DNA from: Ophiosphaerella korrae
Lineage: Eukaryota > Ascomycota > Dothideomycetes > Pleosporales > Phaeosphaeriaceae
Reading direction: 5' to 3'
NCBI GenBank assembly: GCA_028456385.1
Contig: JALNQF010000597.1
Span: 1 to 20,582, forward strand
Length of the DNA: 20,582 nucleotides
The position numbers and the translations under genes were made by a program. The notes under the pieces were generated by a model. It saw only the letters and a list, made by a program, of their open reading frames with translations, had not been told where the DNA came from and made no database searches. The stretch's first letter is position 1; every line of letters begins with the position of its first letter. Below, one piece after another: positions 10,780-19,502 of the stretch.

Positions 10780-10953
10780 AGAATAAGAGGAATAAAAAGT
10801 TAAAAAAATCTTATAATACTAGTTCTAAAATAGAAGAAATTACTACTTAGTAAAATAGATAGAAATAGACAAAAAAGGACAACTATAGAAGGAAATATAA
10901 GAACTAGAAGATAATCTTAATTACTCTAAGAAATTAAAAGAGTTCTAAAATTA
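10780..10953 (+). other. Element B C-terminal chromodomain
   Basis: After the integrase core and a Lys-rich C-terminal region, the frame reads KVKKIL*Y, then NYYLVK*IEID, then ELEDNLNYSKKLKEF. This matches the chromodomain layout EVExIL...YLVKWxGY...TWEP...L. Aromatic-cage Trp codons are now stops (TGG to TAG). The same domain is in element A at about 1870-2005 on the minus strand. A chromodomain on integrase defines chromoviruses. Confidence 0.85.
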
Positions 10954-10954
10954 A

Positions 10955-11340
10955 AACTCTCTAGAACGCCTAGTAGTAAACTAAGAAAACTAATATTACT
11001 AATAATAGATAGAGAGATAATAAAAACATCTAACACAAGACCTACTATAGTAATATTAAATACTTTATCTAAGTCTAGCTTAGCTTCTAGAGCTACTAAC
11101 TACTTAGCTAATTTCTTATTATTTAAGGCTTTTATCTTATAAAGACAAGAGAGATAAGCTTAATTCTTTACTAGCTTACTCTACGTAAGCTCCTAGATAC
11201 GCTTATACTTAGCTTTAGCCTCTATAATTTAAGATAGTAATTTCTCTTAAGTCTAGTTAATAGCTTTCTCTATTATTATTAAGCCTAGACGTAAGAATAA
11301 GTATAATAAACTTATACTTAGAAAGAGAAATACTAGATAT
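10955..11340 (-). pseudogene. Antisense reading frame between chromodomain and 3' LTR of element B
   Basis: On the minus strand from about 11340 downward the translation reads LRLGLIIIEKAIN (EKAIN begins at 11270), then LLS*IIEAKAKYKRI*ELT*SK, then YLSCLYKIKALNNKK, LVALEAKLDLDK and IISLS near 11010. Only TAG/TAA codons interrupt it, as RIP would create from Gln, Trp or Arg codons. Element A has a homologous frame in the same relative place and orientation (1480-1865). The predicted product is rich in Lys, Leu, Ala and Glu and probably helical. Its family is not identified. The start is unclear, and the end may overlap the antisense of the chromodomain codons. It could be an accessory gene transcribed opposite to gag-pol, or an unrelated gene captured by the ancestor. 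Confidence 0.45.
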
Positions 11341-11614
11341 ATTATAAAAACTATATATATTTATATAAATATACGCCTTATAAGCCCTACTATTATTTAT
11401 AGAAATAATATAAGGAAGAGACTTAGGGTTTAACTTAAGAGAAGTATAATAAGAGTAAAGAAATATTTTAATACTATTACGTAATATATAATTAGTAAGG
11501 AGGTAGTAACAATATATAGATAAAATAGGTATAAGAGAGGATAAAGAACTCTATATTAATAAAGAAACTAGACTAATAACTTTAGCCCTAGAGTAGAAAA
11601 ACTAGGACCTACCT
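11341..11614. other. Element B 3' non-coding stretch
   Basis: Lies between the antisense frame and the polypurine tract. I see no domain in any frame. It may hold the promoter or 5' end of the antisense frame. The part nearest the LTR resembles the matching part of element A (reverse complement of about 1200-1290). Confidence 0.5.
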
Positions 11615-11628
11615 AGAAAGAGAGATAA
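11615..11628 (+). other. Polypurine tract of element B
   Basis: AGAAAGAGAGATAA stands directly before the 3' LTR, the expected plus-strand priming site. It aligns with 1200-1213 of element A. Confidence 0.75.
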
Positions 11629-12008
11629 TATTATAGGTGTAATAGAAGAAATCGAGATAGAACTAATTAGTCTTAATCTAGGCGCTAATAAAGTATAAGA
11701 TAAGTAAGGTAATAACTTTAATTAGAAAACTATATATAACTAAGATACCTAGGCTAATCTATAATCTATAGATTCTTAGTATTAATAGATTATAGATTAT
11801 AACAAGTATATAGTTAGTAGGATATATATTATTAGGATAGTATTAGTAATTTAATCTATTAACTATAGAACGCTAATACAAGATAGTTATAAAACATCTT
11901 CTATTATTTATAGTTATTATAGATCCTAATACAAGCTTTTGCTATTAACTTATAATCTACTAACTCTAAATATAGGTACTTATAGTTAATAATAGGTAGC
12001 CTATAATA
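11629..12008 (+). repeat. Element B 3' LTR
   Basis: 380 bp, TATTATAGG...CCTATAATA (both TG and CA ends RIP-altered). It matches 5027-5453 apart from mostly transitions and one 47-bp deletion, whose place is marked by the single 14-bp repeat copy at 11786-11799. Confidence 0.95.
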
Positions 12009-12013
12009 GCTCT
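12009..12013. repeat. Target-site duplication of element B, right copy (GCTCT)
   Basis: Identical to 5022-5026 and directly follows the 3' LTR. Element A's reading resumes here. Confidence 0.92.
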
Positions 12014-14230
12014 ACTATTAATTATTACTTATACTTTTCTCTCTTAGTATATACCTATTTTTATAATATATAAGCCTTTTATACTTTTTAGTTTTTCTTA
12101 TATAAGTAATTTTATAAATTATCTATCTTTCTAAAGCTATAACTTTACTTAGAGTTTATATTCTTTATATTTTAGGTATTTATTATACGTGTATTTATAC
12201 TATAGTCTTCCTTAGATATATTTCTTAGATAGTTTTAGTCCTAGCCTTACTACTAAGTATCTATTATCTAGAATTATTTCCTATCCTTAGATATCTTTTA
12301 CTAGAATTACTCTTATATAGTTATAGCTTCTTCTTCTTATTAGCTATATACTATTATTTACTTTAGAGTTTCTATATATAATATAATTTTTATTTAAGTA
12401 TAATATCTATAATACTTTAAAGTATACTAGGTGTTTTAGGTCTATTATTTTGTTGTCTCCTTCTTAGTACTTACTTTTTCTAGGTATTTCTATTATTAGA
12501 ATATAGTATACTACTAGAAATCTTAGTATATAGGCTTTATTAATCTATTATATTTTCTTTATAAAGTATTACTACTCTCTTTATATAAGTATTCTTCTTA
12601 CTATAACTATATATTACTTTATCTATTCTTAAAATAGTATAAACTTTATTTTTTTAAGATTACGTTCTTTTTAGTTTTTATACGCTTCTTCTATACTTAT
12701 AACTATTAAGTATATCTAAATAAACTTCTATTCTTTATTTTATTCTTTTATATCTATTATTATATAACTATTATAACTATATATATCTAGCTAGGTATAC
12801 TTTATACTTCTTATACTAACTTATCTCTTACTTCTTTATAGTCTTTTAGAGAAAGCTATAGTAGTCTCTTTATTTAGTACTTATCTTTTAGCCTAGATTA
12901 ATAGAATCTCGAGCTCTTCTCCTTCTAAGTTTTCTATTAGTAAGTCTATTACTTAGGTTTTCTCTTTTAGCTAAGCTTTTATTTTTTCTTTTATTACTAC
13001 TACTTTATTCTTTTATAGAAACTATTTTACTCTCTACTTACTAAAAAGATATATATAGTAGTTATCTTTATAATAAAAGGTCTAATAGAGTATTATATAT
13101 TATATTTCTTTACTTCTAGCTACTTTTTCTTAAAGTTTAGCCTATACTTATAGTACTTCTTTCTTCTTTTTAGTTATTTTTAACTAAGCTTCTTTATCTT
13201 TCTTATAGTTTTTACTTCTATAGTCTTTTATAAAGTATCTTAGCTTTTTATATTTATAATATACTATATCTTTTTTCTTCTATAATTAGTAGTCTTTTAC
13301 GTAGTAACTTTTCTTACTATAGTTAAAGTACGTAAAGTCTTTGTTTTTCTTTCTCTTTTTATCTTTATTAGCGTTAAGGATTATAAGGTCTCTAGTATCT
13401 TAGTTTTTAGATTAATTACTATACTTATTCTTCTTCTATTCTTAAAAGTTATTATTAATTTAGATTACCTATTACTTTAGAGCTTTTAATATCTTAGGTT
13501 TCTCTATATAAATTATTTTGTATTAAATTTTTAAATTTAGTTCTTGTTTAAATTATAATATTAAGGCTAACTTATTCTATTCTATATTTTAGCTTAGTTA
13601 TTTAAATTATAATATATTTTTAAGAACACTCTTATTTTATATAAGCTTCTTAAGTTTTTCTTTAGCTTATTAGGTAATATCTATATCTCTAAATACTACT
13701 CTTATCTATTTAGTAAAGTATTTATAACTTTTAAAAATAGCTCTAGTCTTATCTTTTTAGGTTATTAGAGAGTATATTATATAATCTATCTAGTAAAGCT
13801 TATACTATCTTATTATATCTTTTTTAAGGTATAGTCTAATATATATTACTTTTTTTTCTTCTATATTAAAGTATAGTACTTATATATCTATTTAGAGTTA
13901 TACTAATACTATAAAAGGTCTTAATTTCTCTCTTATTCTATTAAACTTCTTAAGTACTAGTATCTTAGGTAGCTTCTTAGTTACGCTTATCTTTAGTTAT
14001 TAGGTAATTAGTTCTATCTAGTTCTATCCTTTAATAATAGCTTTAATTTATACTTTATTCTATTTTAAATAATCCTATAGTTTTTTATTTTATATTTCTA
14101 AGGTATTAATTACTATTTTTATATCTTCTTTTTTAGAAATTAAGTTATTTATATATTCTCTAACTACTTTCTATATAGTATTATCTAACTTATAACTACT
14201 TATAAGTACTTTTACTATTTATTTAGTTAA
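12009..14230 (-). pseudogene. Element A gag and protease N-terminal part
   Basis: Minus-strand frame from about 14230 (aligned with B's gag start at 5527) to the protease active site at 12019-12011, reading I-N-S-R just before the B insertion. Two CX2CX4HX4C knuckles at 13289-13330 (YFNYSKKSYYVKDY) and 13220-13261 (YYKYKKLRYFIKDY) have every ligand changed to Tyr, as in B. After the second knuckle the same frame continues through KKKKEVL and EKVARSKEI into pol, so gag and pol form one continuous frame in this copy. The codon phase at 14230, 13330 and 12019 is identical to that of A's pol left of B. Numerous RIP stops are present. Confidence 0.88.
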
Positions 14231-14303
14231 ACTATTTACTATTATATTAGCTAGACTATATACTACTTACGCTTTACTCTTCTTAATAACTAGATTAATA
14301 AGG

Positions 14304-14766
14304 TATAATAGGCTTACTAGAGTTAACTTCCTAGTAGCTCTTATAAAGTATTAGTAGATTAGAAAGTAATAATAAAAGCTTATATAGTAGTTAATAATAG
14401 ACTTATAAATAATAGAAGATATTTTATAACTATCTTGTATTAGTATTCTATAGTTAAAGGATTAAATTATTAATACTATCCTAATAATATATATTATATT
14501 AACTATATACTTATACTAATCTATTTATATAATACTATAGATTGTTACTAATCTATTTATATATAATTATAGATTACTTCTAATCTATTCTTATATTATT
14601 ATAGATTACTTTAATTTATTCTTACGTAATTATAGATTACTACTACGTGTCCTAGTTATAAGTAGTTTCCTAATTAAAGTTATTACCTTACTTGTCTTAT
14701 ACTTTATTAGTACCTAAGTTAAAACTAATTAGTTCTATCTTAGTTTCTCTTATTACGCCTATAACA
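14304..14766 (-). repeat. Element A 5' LTR (right copy)
   Basis: 463 bp, same length as 737-1199. On the minus strand it starts TGTTATAGG (intact here) and ends CCTATTATA. It contains the fourfold hairpin array at 14517-14639. The internal sequence that follows on the minus strand is CCTTATTAATCTAG, nearly identical to the CCTTACTAATTTAG after B's 5' LTR. No tRNA-complementary TGG primer site is visible. Confidence 0.95.
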
Positions 14767-14771
14767 ATTAA
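14767..14771. repeat. Target-site duplication of element A, right copy (ATTAA)
   Basis: Identical to 732-736 and directly follows the right LTR. Confidence 0.9.
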
Positions 14772-15840
14772 GATATTTAGAATCTTTTTACTTTTTTTAA
14801 TTTCTATAGTATAATTATATTATCTATAAGAAGTAAGTATTTTTATTTAAATTTTACTAAATATATACTACTTATAGTATAGCTCTTTTAAAATATATTT
14901 TTTTATTTTTTTATTAAATTTATTATCTATATACTAGTAACTCTTTAAGCTATTATTAGAAAAAGTTTAAGCTTTTTTTACTAGTAGTATTAACTATTTA
15001 GAATCTTTATTATATATAGTTTCTACTACTTTTTATATTATTTTTTCTAGTAGCTATAATAGTAATAGTATATTTTTAATATAATATCTTATATAATTAA
15101 TAATTTTATTTATAGTATTTTTTAGCTAGAAAAAACTTTACTTATAGTACTAAGTAGTATCTATAAGAATATTCTTACTAGGTTTTTTTTATACTAATAG
15201 TTTACTAAGCTCTTTTAAGAGTAGCTTAGTAGTAAACTAATAAATATTCTAAGTAACTATATTTTTTAGTTCTTTATTTAGTACTATATAGATAAGCCTA
15301 TTAAAATAAAAAATATATATTTATTTTTTTAGTATAATATTCTTAAATAGCTTTTAAGTACTTATTAAAGTTATTCTTTTATTTTTTAACTCTTTTAGCT
15401 ACTATTAAAATATACTTAATAGAAATCTAATTTAAAAGTTAGCTTCTTTTAACTATAAGTACTTTAAGATAAAGTTATAACTACTAAAGCTTACTTCTAA
15501 TAAGTATTAAAAACTAATATTATACTTAATTCTTTTATTATCTTTATATATAACTATAAAATTATATACTATATAAATAGCTAGTTATATAGTATTTAAA
15601 AATATAGTTAACTTCTATACTTAAATTATAAAAAGTTTAAAGTACTACTAAAGTTTTTTTAAAAGTATAAATAACTATATTTACTATAATTTTTAAATAT
15701 TTTTCTTTTATTTCTTACTTTAATTACTAGTAAAAAATATTAGTAACTAAAGCTTTTTTTTTTAATTCTAGATTTTTATTTTTAATTTAAAGTTTTTCTA
15801 ATTTAAATTTATTAATCTTTTAGTAAAGTTTATAATACTT
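14772..15840 (-). pseudogene. Element C: Ty3/gypsy pol, part upstream of the RT core
   Basis: Reading the minus strand leftward from about 14900 gives YILKELYYK*YIFSK, then LTSYR*YNYTIEIK, then KKILNILIYNL across the A insertion into 731. This is the familiar linker before gypsy RT (family KEL...FxDVFSKxxAxxLPPHRxYDHxIEL...P.YxLS). The joint at ATTAA keeps the frame, which proves the insertion model. Beyond about 14900 the DNA is too degraded for me to name domains; protease and gag would be expected here. The right limit is set only by where X1 seems to begin (about 15840) and is uncertain. Confidence 0.65.
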
Positions 15841-17657
15841 TTTTTAGTTACTAACTTTTTTTTCTTTTAACTTTTTAGGTAAAAAACTAAGCTACTACTA
15901 GTTTTTTATTAAGTTATTTTTAAGTAAAAGTAAAAGCTTTTACTAATTTTATTTTTTATAAAGTTCTTTATACTCTTAAATAAGTACTAAATATTTTCTT
16001 TTTTAAAGATTTAATTAAACTTTAGTAAAACTATTTTTACTTATATTATAAACTACTTTTAGTTTAGTTATAGTAACTACTATTTTTATATTTTAAAGTA
16101 CTTTTTTAAAATCTTTTTAGAAGCTAATATTATTTAAACTTTTATTTTATTAGAGCTTAGATTAATATACTTTAAGTATCTTTTACTAAATATATAAGAT
16201 TTTTAGTTTATTATTATTATTAAGCTTAATAAATATATTAAAAAAGATAGCTTTTTTTTTATATAGGTATAGTAAAAAAAAATTAATACTATTACTATTA
16301 TACTATTAATAGTTTTAGAACTTTATTAATACTAAGTTCTAAACTAACTAGTACTATTCTACTTTTAATTTATTTTATATTTAAATAACTATAGTATTAA
16401 TCTTTTATTATAGTAGTTTATAATAAATATTATATTAAATTATATTTAATACTTAATAGAGTTTTATATTAGTATTTTCTAGAGCTTAAACTAATTTAAA
16501 AGTAGTTTCTATATTTTCTACTTAGGTTTATACTTATTATAGTATAAGTTATTATTTTTTAAAACTTAACTTAGGTTTTAGTAGTACTTTATTAAAAGTA
16601 CTTATTAGTTTACTTATATTACTATAAGCTACTCTAAAGTAGCTTATAGTAGTTTTACTACTACTAGTTTCTAGTAGTATATATAATACTATATTAACTT
16701 AGTTTTTTAACTTTATAATTATATTAAGTAATAAACTATTACTTTATACTTTAAATTAAGTATTTATTAATTTCTAAATAAATTACTAAAAAGTTTCTTT
16801 TATTAGCTTTAATAAAGATTTTTTTAAAAAAGTAGTATTACTTCTATTTTTTATAAAAAGAGTATCTAGCTTATTACTTACTTAGAAGTATTTTCTTAAA
16901 GTAGTAAAAGCTTATTTTCTAATAAGCTATTTATAACTATATTACTAGCTTTTATATTTTAAAAAAATTATAAGTTAGTTTTAAAAAAGTTTTACTAAGC
17001 TAACTAGTTTCTATATATAACTCTTTAACTAGTTATAATAACTTTTAAACTAATAATTACTTTTTAGTTTAAGTAAAAAGAAATTAAATTATAAAAAGTA
17101 TTTAGGAAAAGTTAGATATAATAAAATAATAAGTATATTAATAAAGTAAAATAAATTTTTAAAAGATTTATAAGCTAATAAAAGTATTTATATATTTAAA
17201 AAGTATATATAATTTTAAGCAACTTTAAAAATAATTTTAAAAGTACTTAAAAAGTTTAAAAAAAAGTTTAAAGAAAAAAGCTTAATAAAAAGTTATAAGT
17301 AAAAAAAAAAGTACTTATAATAACTAGAAATATAAATATTAATAGTATAAATAGTATATAGCTTAAAAAAGTATTTTCTTAGTTTAAAAAAGCTATATAC
17401 TAATAGTAGAAGTTTAAATAAGTATCTAAAAAAAAAATTAAAGTAAGCTTACTTTTATATAAATAAAAGTACTTCTAATATATAGTAAGTCTTATAAATA
17501 AAGCTATAATAAGTATTAATATAACTTTATCTAATTTTTTATATATTTAAATTTTATTAAATTTAATTATATAAATATAAAGTTTTTATAAAAGACTTTA
17601 TATAATTTAGTAAAGTAGCTTACTTAGTATTTTAGCTTACTTACTAATCTAATATAT
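15840..17657 (-). mobile_element. TIR transposon copy X1 (heavily RIP-mutated)
   Basis: The right terminus is clear: the reverse complement of 17609-17657 aligns with the left TIR of X2 (ATATATTAATATATT, then TAGTAAG, AGCTAAAATA and AGCTACTTTACT). The segment 17329-17612 is homologous, in the same orientation, to 19136-19420 of X2 (landmark AATATTAATAGTAT). About 280 bp inside the inferred left end, 16115-16180 aligns with X2 17930-17990 and X3 19745-19790. The left TIR itself is too eroded to locate exactly, so the start is estimated from the length of X2. No open frame remains. A 13-bp inverted pair lies at 17352-17364 and 17390-17402. Confidence 0.55.
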
Positions 17658-17708
17658 TAATATATTTAGATAGTAAGTTAGCTAAAATAGTATCTTAGCT
17701 ACTTTACT
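17609..17708. repeat. Palindromic junction of X1 and X2 (head-to-head TIRs)
   Basis: AGTAAAGTAGCT at the left edge is the exact inverse of AGCTACTTTACT at the right edge, and inner arms also pair (TATTTTAGCTTACTTAC with GTAAGTTAGCTAAAATA). The centre is ATAT-TA-ATAT, the RIP form of ACGT-TA-ACGT seen at the X2/X3 junction. I read it as the X1 right TIR, a shared TA at 17658-17659, and the X2 left TIR. Confidence 0.8.
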
Positions 17709-19468
17709 AAAACGTACTTAGTATATCTTATTTAATTAACTACTATACTACTTTAATACTTTTATTAGCTCTTAAAAGAAAAAAAAATTAAGCTTTACTA
17801 CTACTTCTTTTTATAATAATTTTTAGTAGTTTTACTATAAACTTATAAAGCTTTATAATATTCTAAAATTAATACTTTAAGTATATTTTTAAAGTACTTT
17901 AGCTAAATATAAGATAATATTAGTTAACTTTAAAATAAGCTTTATTAAAAAGTAGTCTCTTATTTAATAGATTTTAGCCTTTAATAGATAAAGCTTTTTT
18001 TTTTAAATTATTAATATATAATAAATAGTAGATATTTTACTTACTATATATAGCTAAAATCTTCTTTTTATACTAGTTAGTTAGAGATAAGTACTATACT
18101 TTATTAAGTACTAAGTAAAGCTTTAAATAAAGTAGAATAAAAAATTTTACTTTTATAAAGCTTTATATAAAGATTTTATTATAATTAGAGTTTAGTTTTA
18201 GCTTATTTAAAATTTATATATAATATATAGTATCTTTAAAGAAAATATATATAACTTTAATAAAATAAGCTTTATAATAAGTATTATATAAATATTAAAA
18301 GTTATTACTAGTTCTAATATAATAAGTTAAGTAACTTTTATTTAGCTAAGTAATTAAGAGTAAGTAATAGTAATTAAGTATATTAATATATTAAGCTAGT
18401 ATCTTCTACCTTTTATTATCTTAAAGAAAAAGCTATACTAAGCTAGCTAGTATAAAGACTTCTTATCTAACTAAGTAATAAGCTTTAGTAATAATAAGTA
18501 AATAACTAATAAGCTAAGTTTTAAGTAAGTAAAGTACTTTAATAAGTATATAAACTACTTATTATTAATACCTATAAAAGCTATACTATACTAGAGTTTA
18601 ATTAGTACTATAAAAATAATAAGATTATTACTTTCTATATACTTCTTTATACTTCTTATCTTTTATAGCTTCTTAATATTAGCTACTACTTTCTTCTTAA
18701 AGTAGTATATAGATATAAAGTATTTAAGCTTACTTACTAAAGAATTTACTATATTAATAAGCTTAAGTTCTTATAGATATATAAAAAAGTTTAGCTAATA
18801 GTTTTATTTAAAAGTAATACTAAAGTAAGTTTTTAAGTAATAAAGCTTATTTTATACTATTCTAAATAAGTTTTAAGCTCTTTTACTATTATTAGAACTT
18901 TATTTCTACTAGAGATAACTACTACTTTAAAAAAGCTCTAGACTACTAAGACTTTATATATAACTAACTAGCTATAGTAGTAAGCTTAACTTATTAAAGA
19001 CTTACTCTATTACTAGTCTTAGAGCTTTACTAGCTAGGTAATTAAGTAGCTTATTAAAGGCTATTAGCTTACTATATAATTAGCTACTCTCTTTACTAAA
19101 GAGAATAGTAAGCTATATACTTTAAATTAATACTAGAAAAGTAAATATTAATAGTATAGATAGTTTATAGCTTATAGAAGTATTCTATAAGCTTAAGAAA
19201 GTTAGGCGCTAGTTAGAGAAGCTAAGATAAGTATTAAATAAAGTAACTAAACTAAAGCTACTCTTATATAAAAGAAAGTACTACTAATATATAATAAGTA
19301 TTATATATAAGGATATAATAAAACTTAATATAAATTAATCTAGTCTATTACCTCTTAAAATTTAAAGTAATTTATATATATAGTTATTAAGTAATTATAT
19401 ACTAAGTTAGGTGCGTTTTAGTAAAGTAGCCTAAATACTATCCTAGCTAGCTTACTATCTAAATACGT
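17660..19468 (-). mobile_element. TIR transposon copy X2, complete, 1809 bp
   Basis: Bounded by TA at 17658-17659 and 19469-19470. The left TIR starts ATATATTTAGATAGTAAG and the reverse complement of the right end starts ACGTATTTAGATAGTAAG. Similarity continues for more than 50 bp, through AGCTACTTTACTAAAACG. A TA target and an ACGT-type tip are typical of the Tc1/mariner-pogo group in fungi. Minus-strand reading at about 17930-18010 gives YINNLKKKALSIKG, then NLLNKRLLF, resembling the helix-turn-helix segment of pogo-type transposases (YINxLxxRGLPP...). No DDE catalytic motif was found between that point and the left end, only about 280 bp away, so X2 looks like a non-autonomous derivative. 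The left half is more AT-rich than the right half. Confidence 0.7.
19088..19104. repeat. Small perfect hairpin inside X2
   Basis: TCTCTTTA, a 1-base spacer, then TAAAGAGA, extended outward with mismatches by AGCTAC and AGTAAGCT. It is probably incidental or a subterminal repeat of the transposon. Confidence 0.45.
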
Positions 19469-19502
19469 TAACGTACTTACTTATAACCTAGGCTACCTTA
19501 CT
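19420..19502. repeat. Palindromic junction of X2 and X3 (head-to-head TIRs)
   Basis: AGTAAAGTAGCCTAAA at the left and its near-inverse GGCTACCTTACT at the right surround the perfect 12-bp palindrome TACGTTAACGTA (19464-19475). I read it as the X2 end ACGT (19465-19468), a shared TA (19469-19470), and the X3 start ACGT (19471). The tip is less mutated than at the X1/X2 junction. Confidence 0.8.

Larger units (their letters stand above)
6541..10953 (+). pseudogene. Element B pol: protease, RT, RNase H, integrase, chromodomain
   Basis: Frame 2 throughout, from about 6590 to the chromodomain, with codon phase identical at the protease (7739), RT (8645), integrase (9914, 10112, 10220) and chromodomain (10799). 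There is thus no net indel over 4 kb. The polyprotein would supply maturation protease, reverse transcription, RNA removal and integration. The early part (6600-7700) is a linker rich in charged residues. Most damage is G to A on this strand, for example Asp to Asn, Gly to Arg and Trp to stop, plus Gln to stop. The end is uncertain because two TAA codons (10954, 10960) may be altered Gln codons. It may have been one gag-pol frame before the indel near 6580. Confidence 0.9.
5027..12008 (+). mobile_element. Element B: full-length Ty3/gypsy chromovirus nested in element A
   Basis: 6982 bp. LTRs at 5027-5453 and 11629-12008, duplication GCTCT on both sides, and the perfect 9-bp terminal repeat TGTTATAGG...CCTATAACA in the 5' LTR. 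The internal region reads Gag with two zinc knuckles, protease, RT, RNase H, integrase (HHCC, DDE) and chromodomain, in the canonical Ty3/gypsy order. It is clearly related to A along its whole length. It retains more CpA and fewer altered bases than A, C or the X copies, consistent with being the last arrival. Stops occur throughout, and one frameshift lies near 6580, so it is inactive. Confidence 0.95.
737..14766 (-). mobile_element. Element A: full-length Ty3/gypsy chromovirus, RIP-inactivated, split by element B
   Basis: An LTR retrotransposon on the minus strand, with LTRs at 737-1199 (3' LTR) and 14304-14766 (5' LTR), 463 bp each. Terminal inverted repeat is of the type TGTTATAGG...CCTATAACA (RIP-altered), and the 5-bp duplication ATTAA lies on both sides. 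Without the 6987-bp insertion (element B plus one duplicated pentamer) it is about 7.0 kb. The gag-pol frame starts near 14230, runs through Gag zinc knuckles, protease, RT, RNase H and integrase, and ends in a chromodomain near 1866. The codon phase is the same at every landmark checked. An antisense frame lies next to the 3' LTR. Numerous stops show that it is dead, and it could at most move with proteins from other copies. Confidence 0.93.

Noticed and set aside
15199..15240. Hairpin around AGTTTACTAAGCT as a terminator or element end
   Set aside because: It is imperfect, isolated and without partner sequence; similar hairpins arise easily in TpA-rich DNA.
17040..17330. Transposase C-terminus on the plus strand of X1 (Lys-rich run)
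   Set aside because: The Lys-rich reading is just A-rich sequence. No motif is conserved with X2, and the better-supported coding direction is minus.
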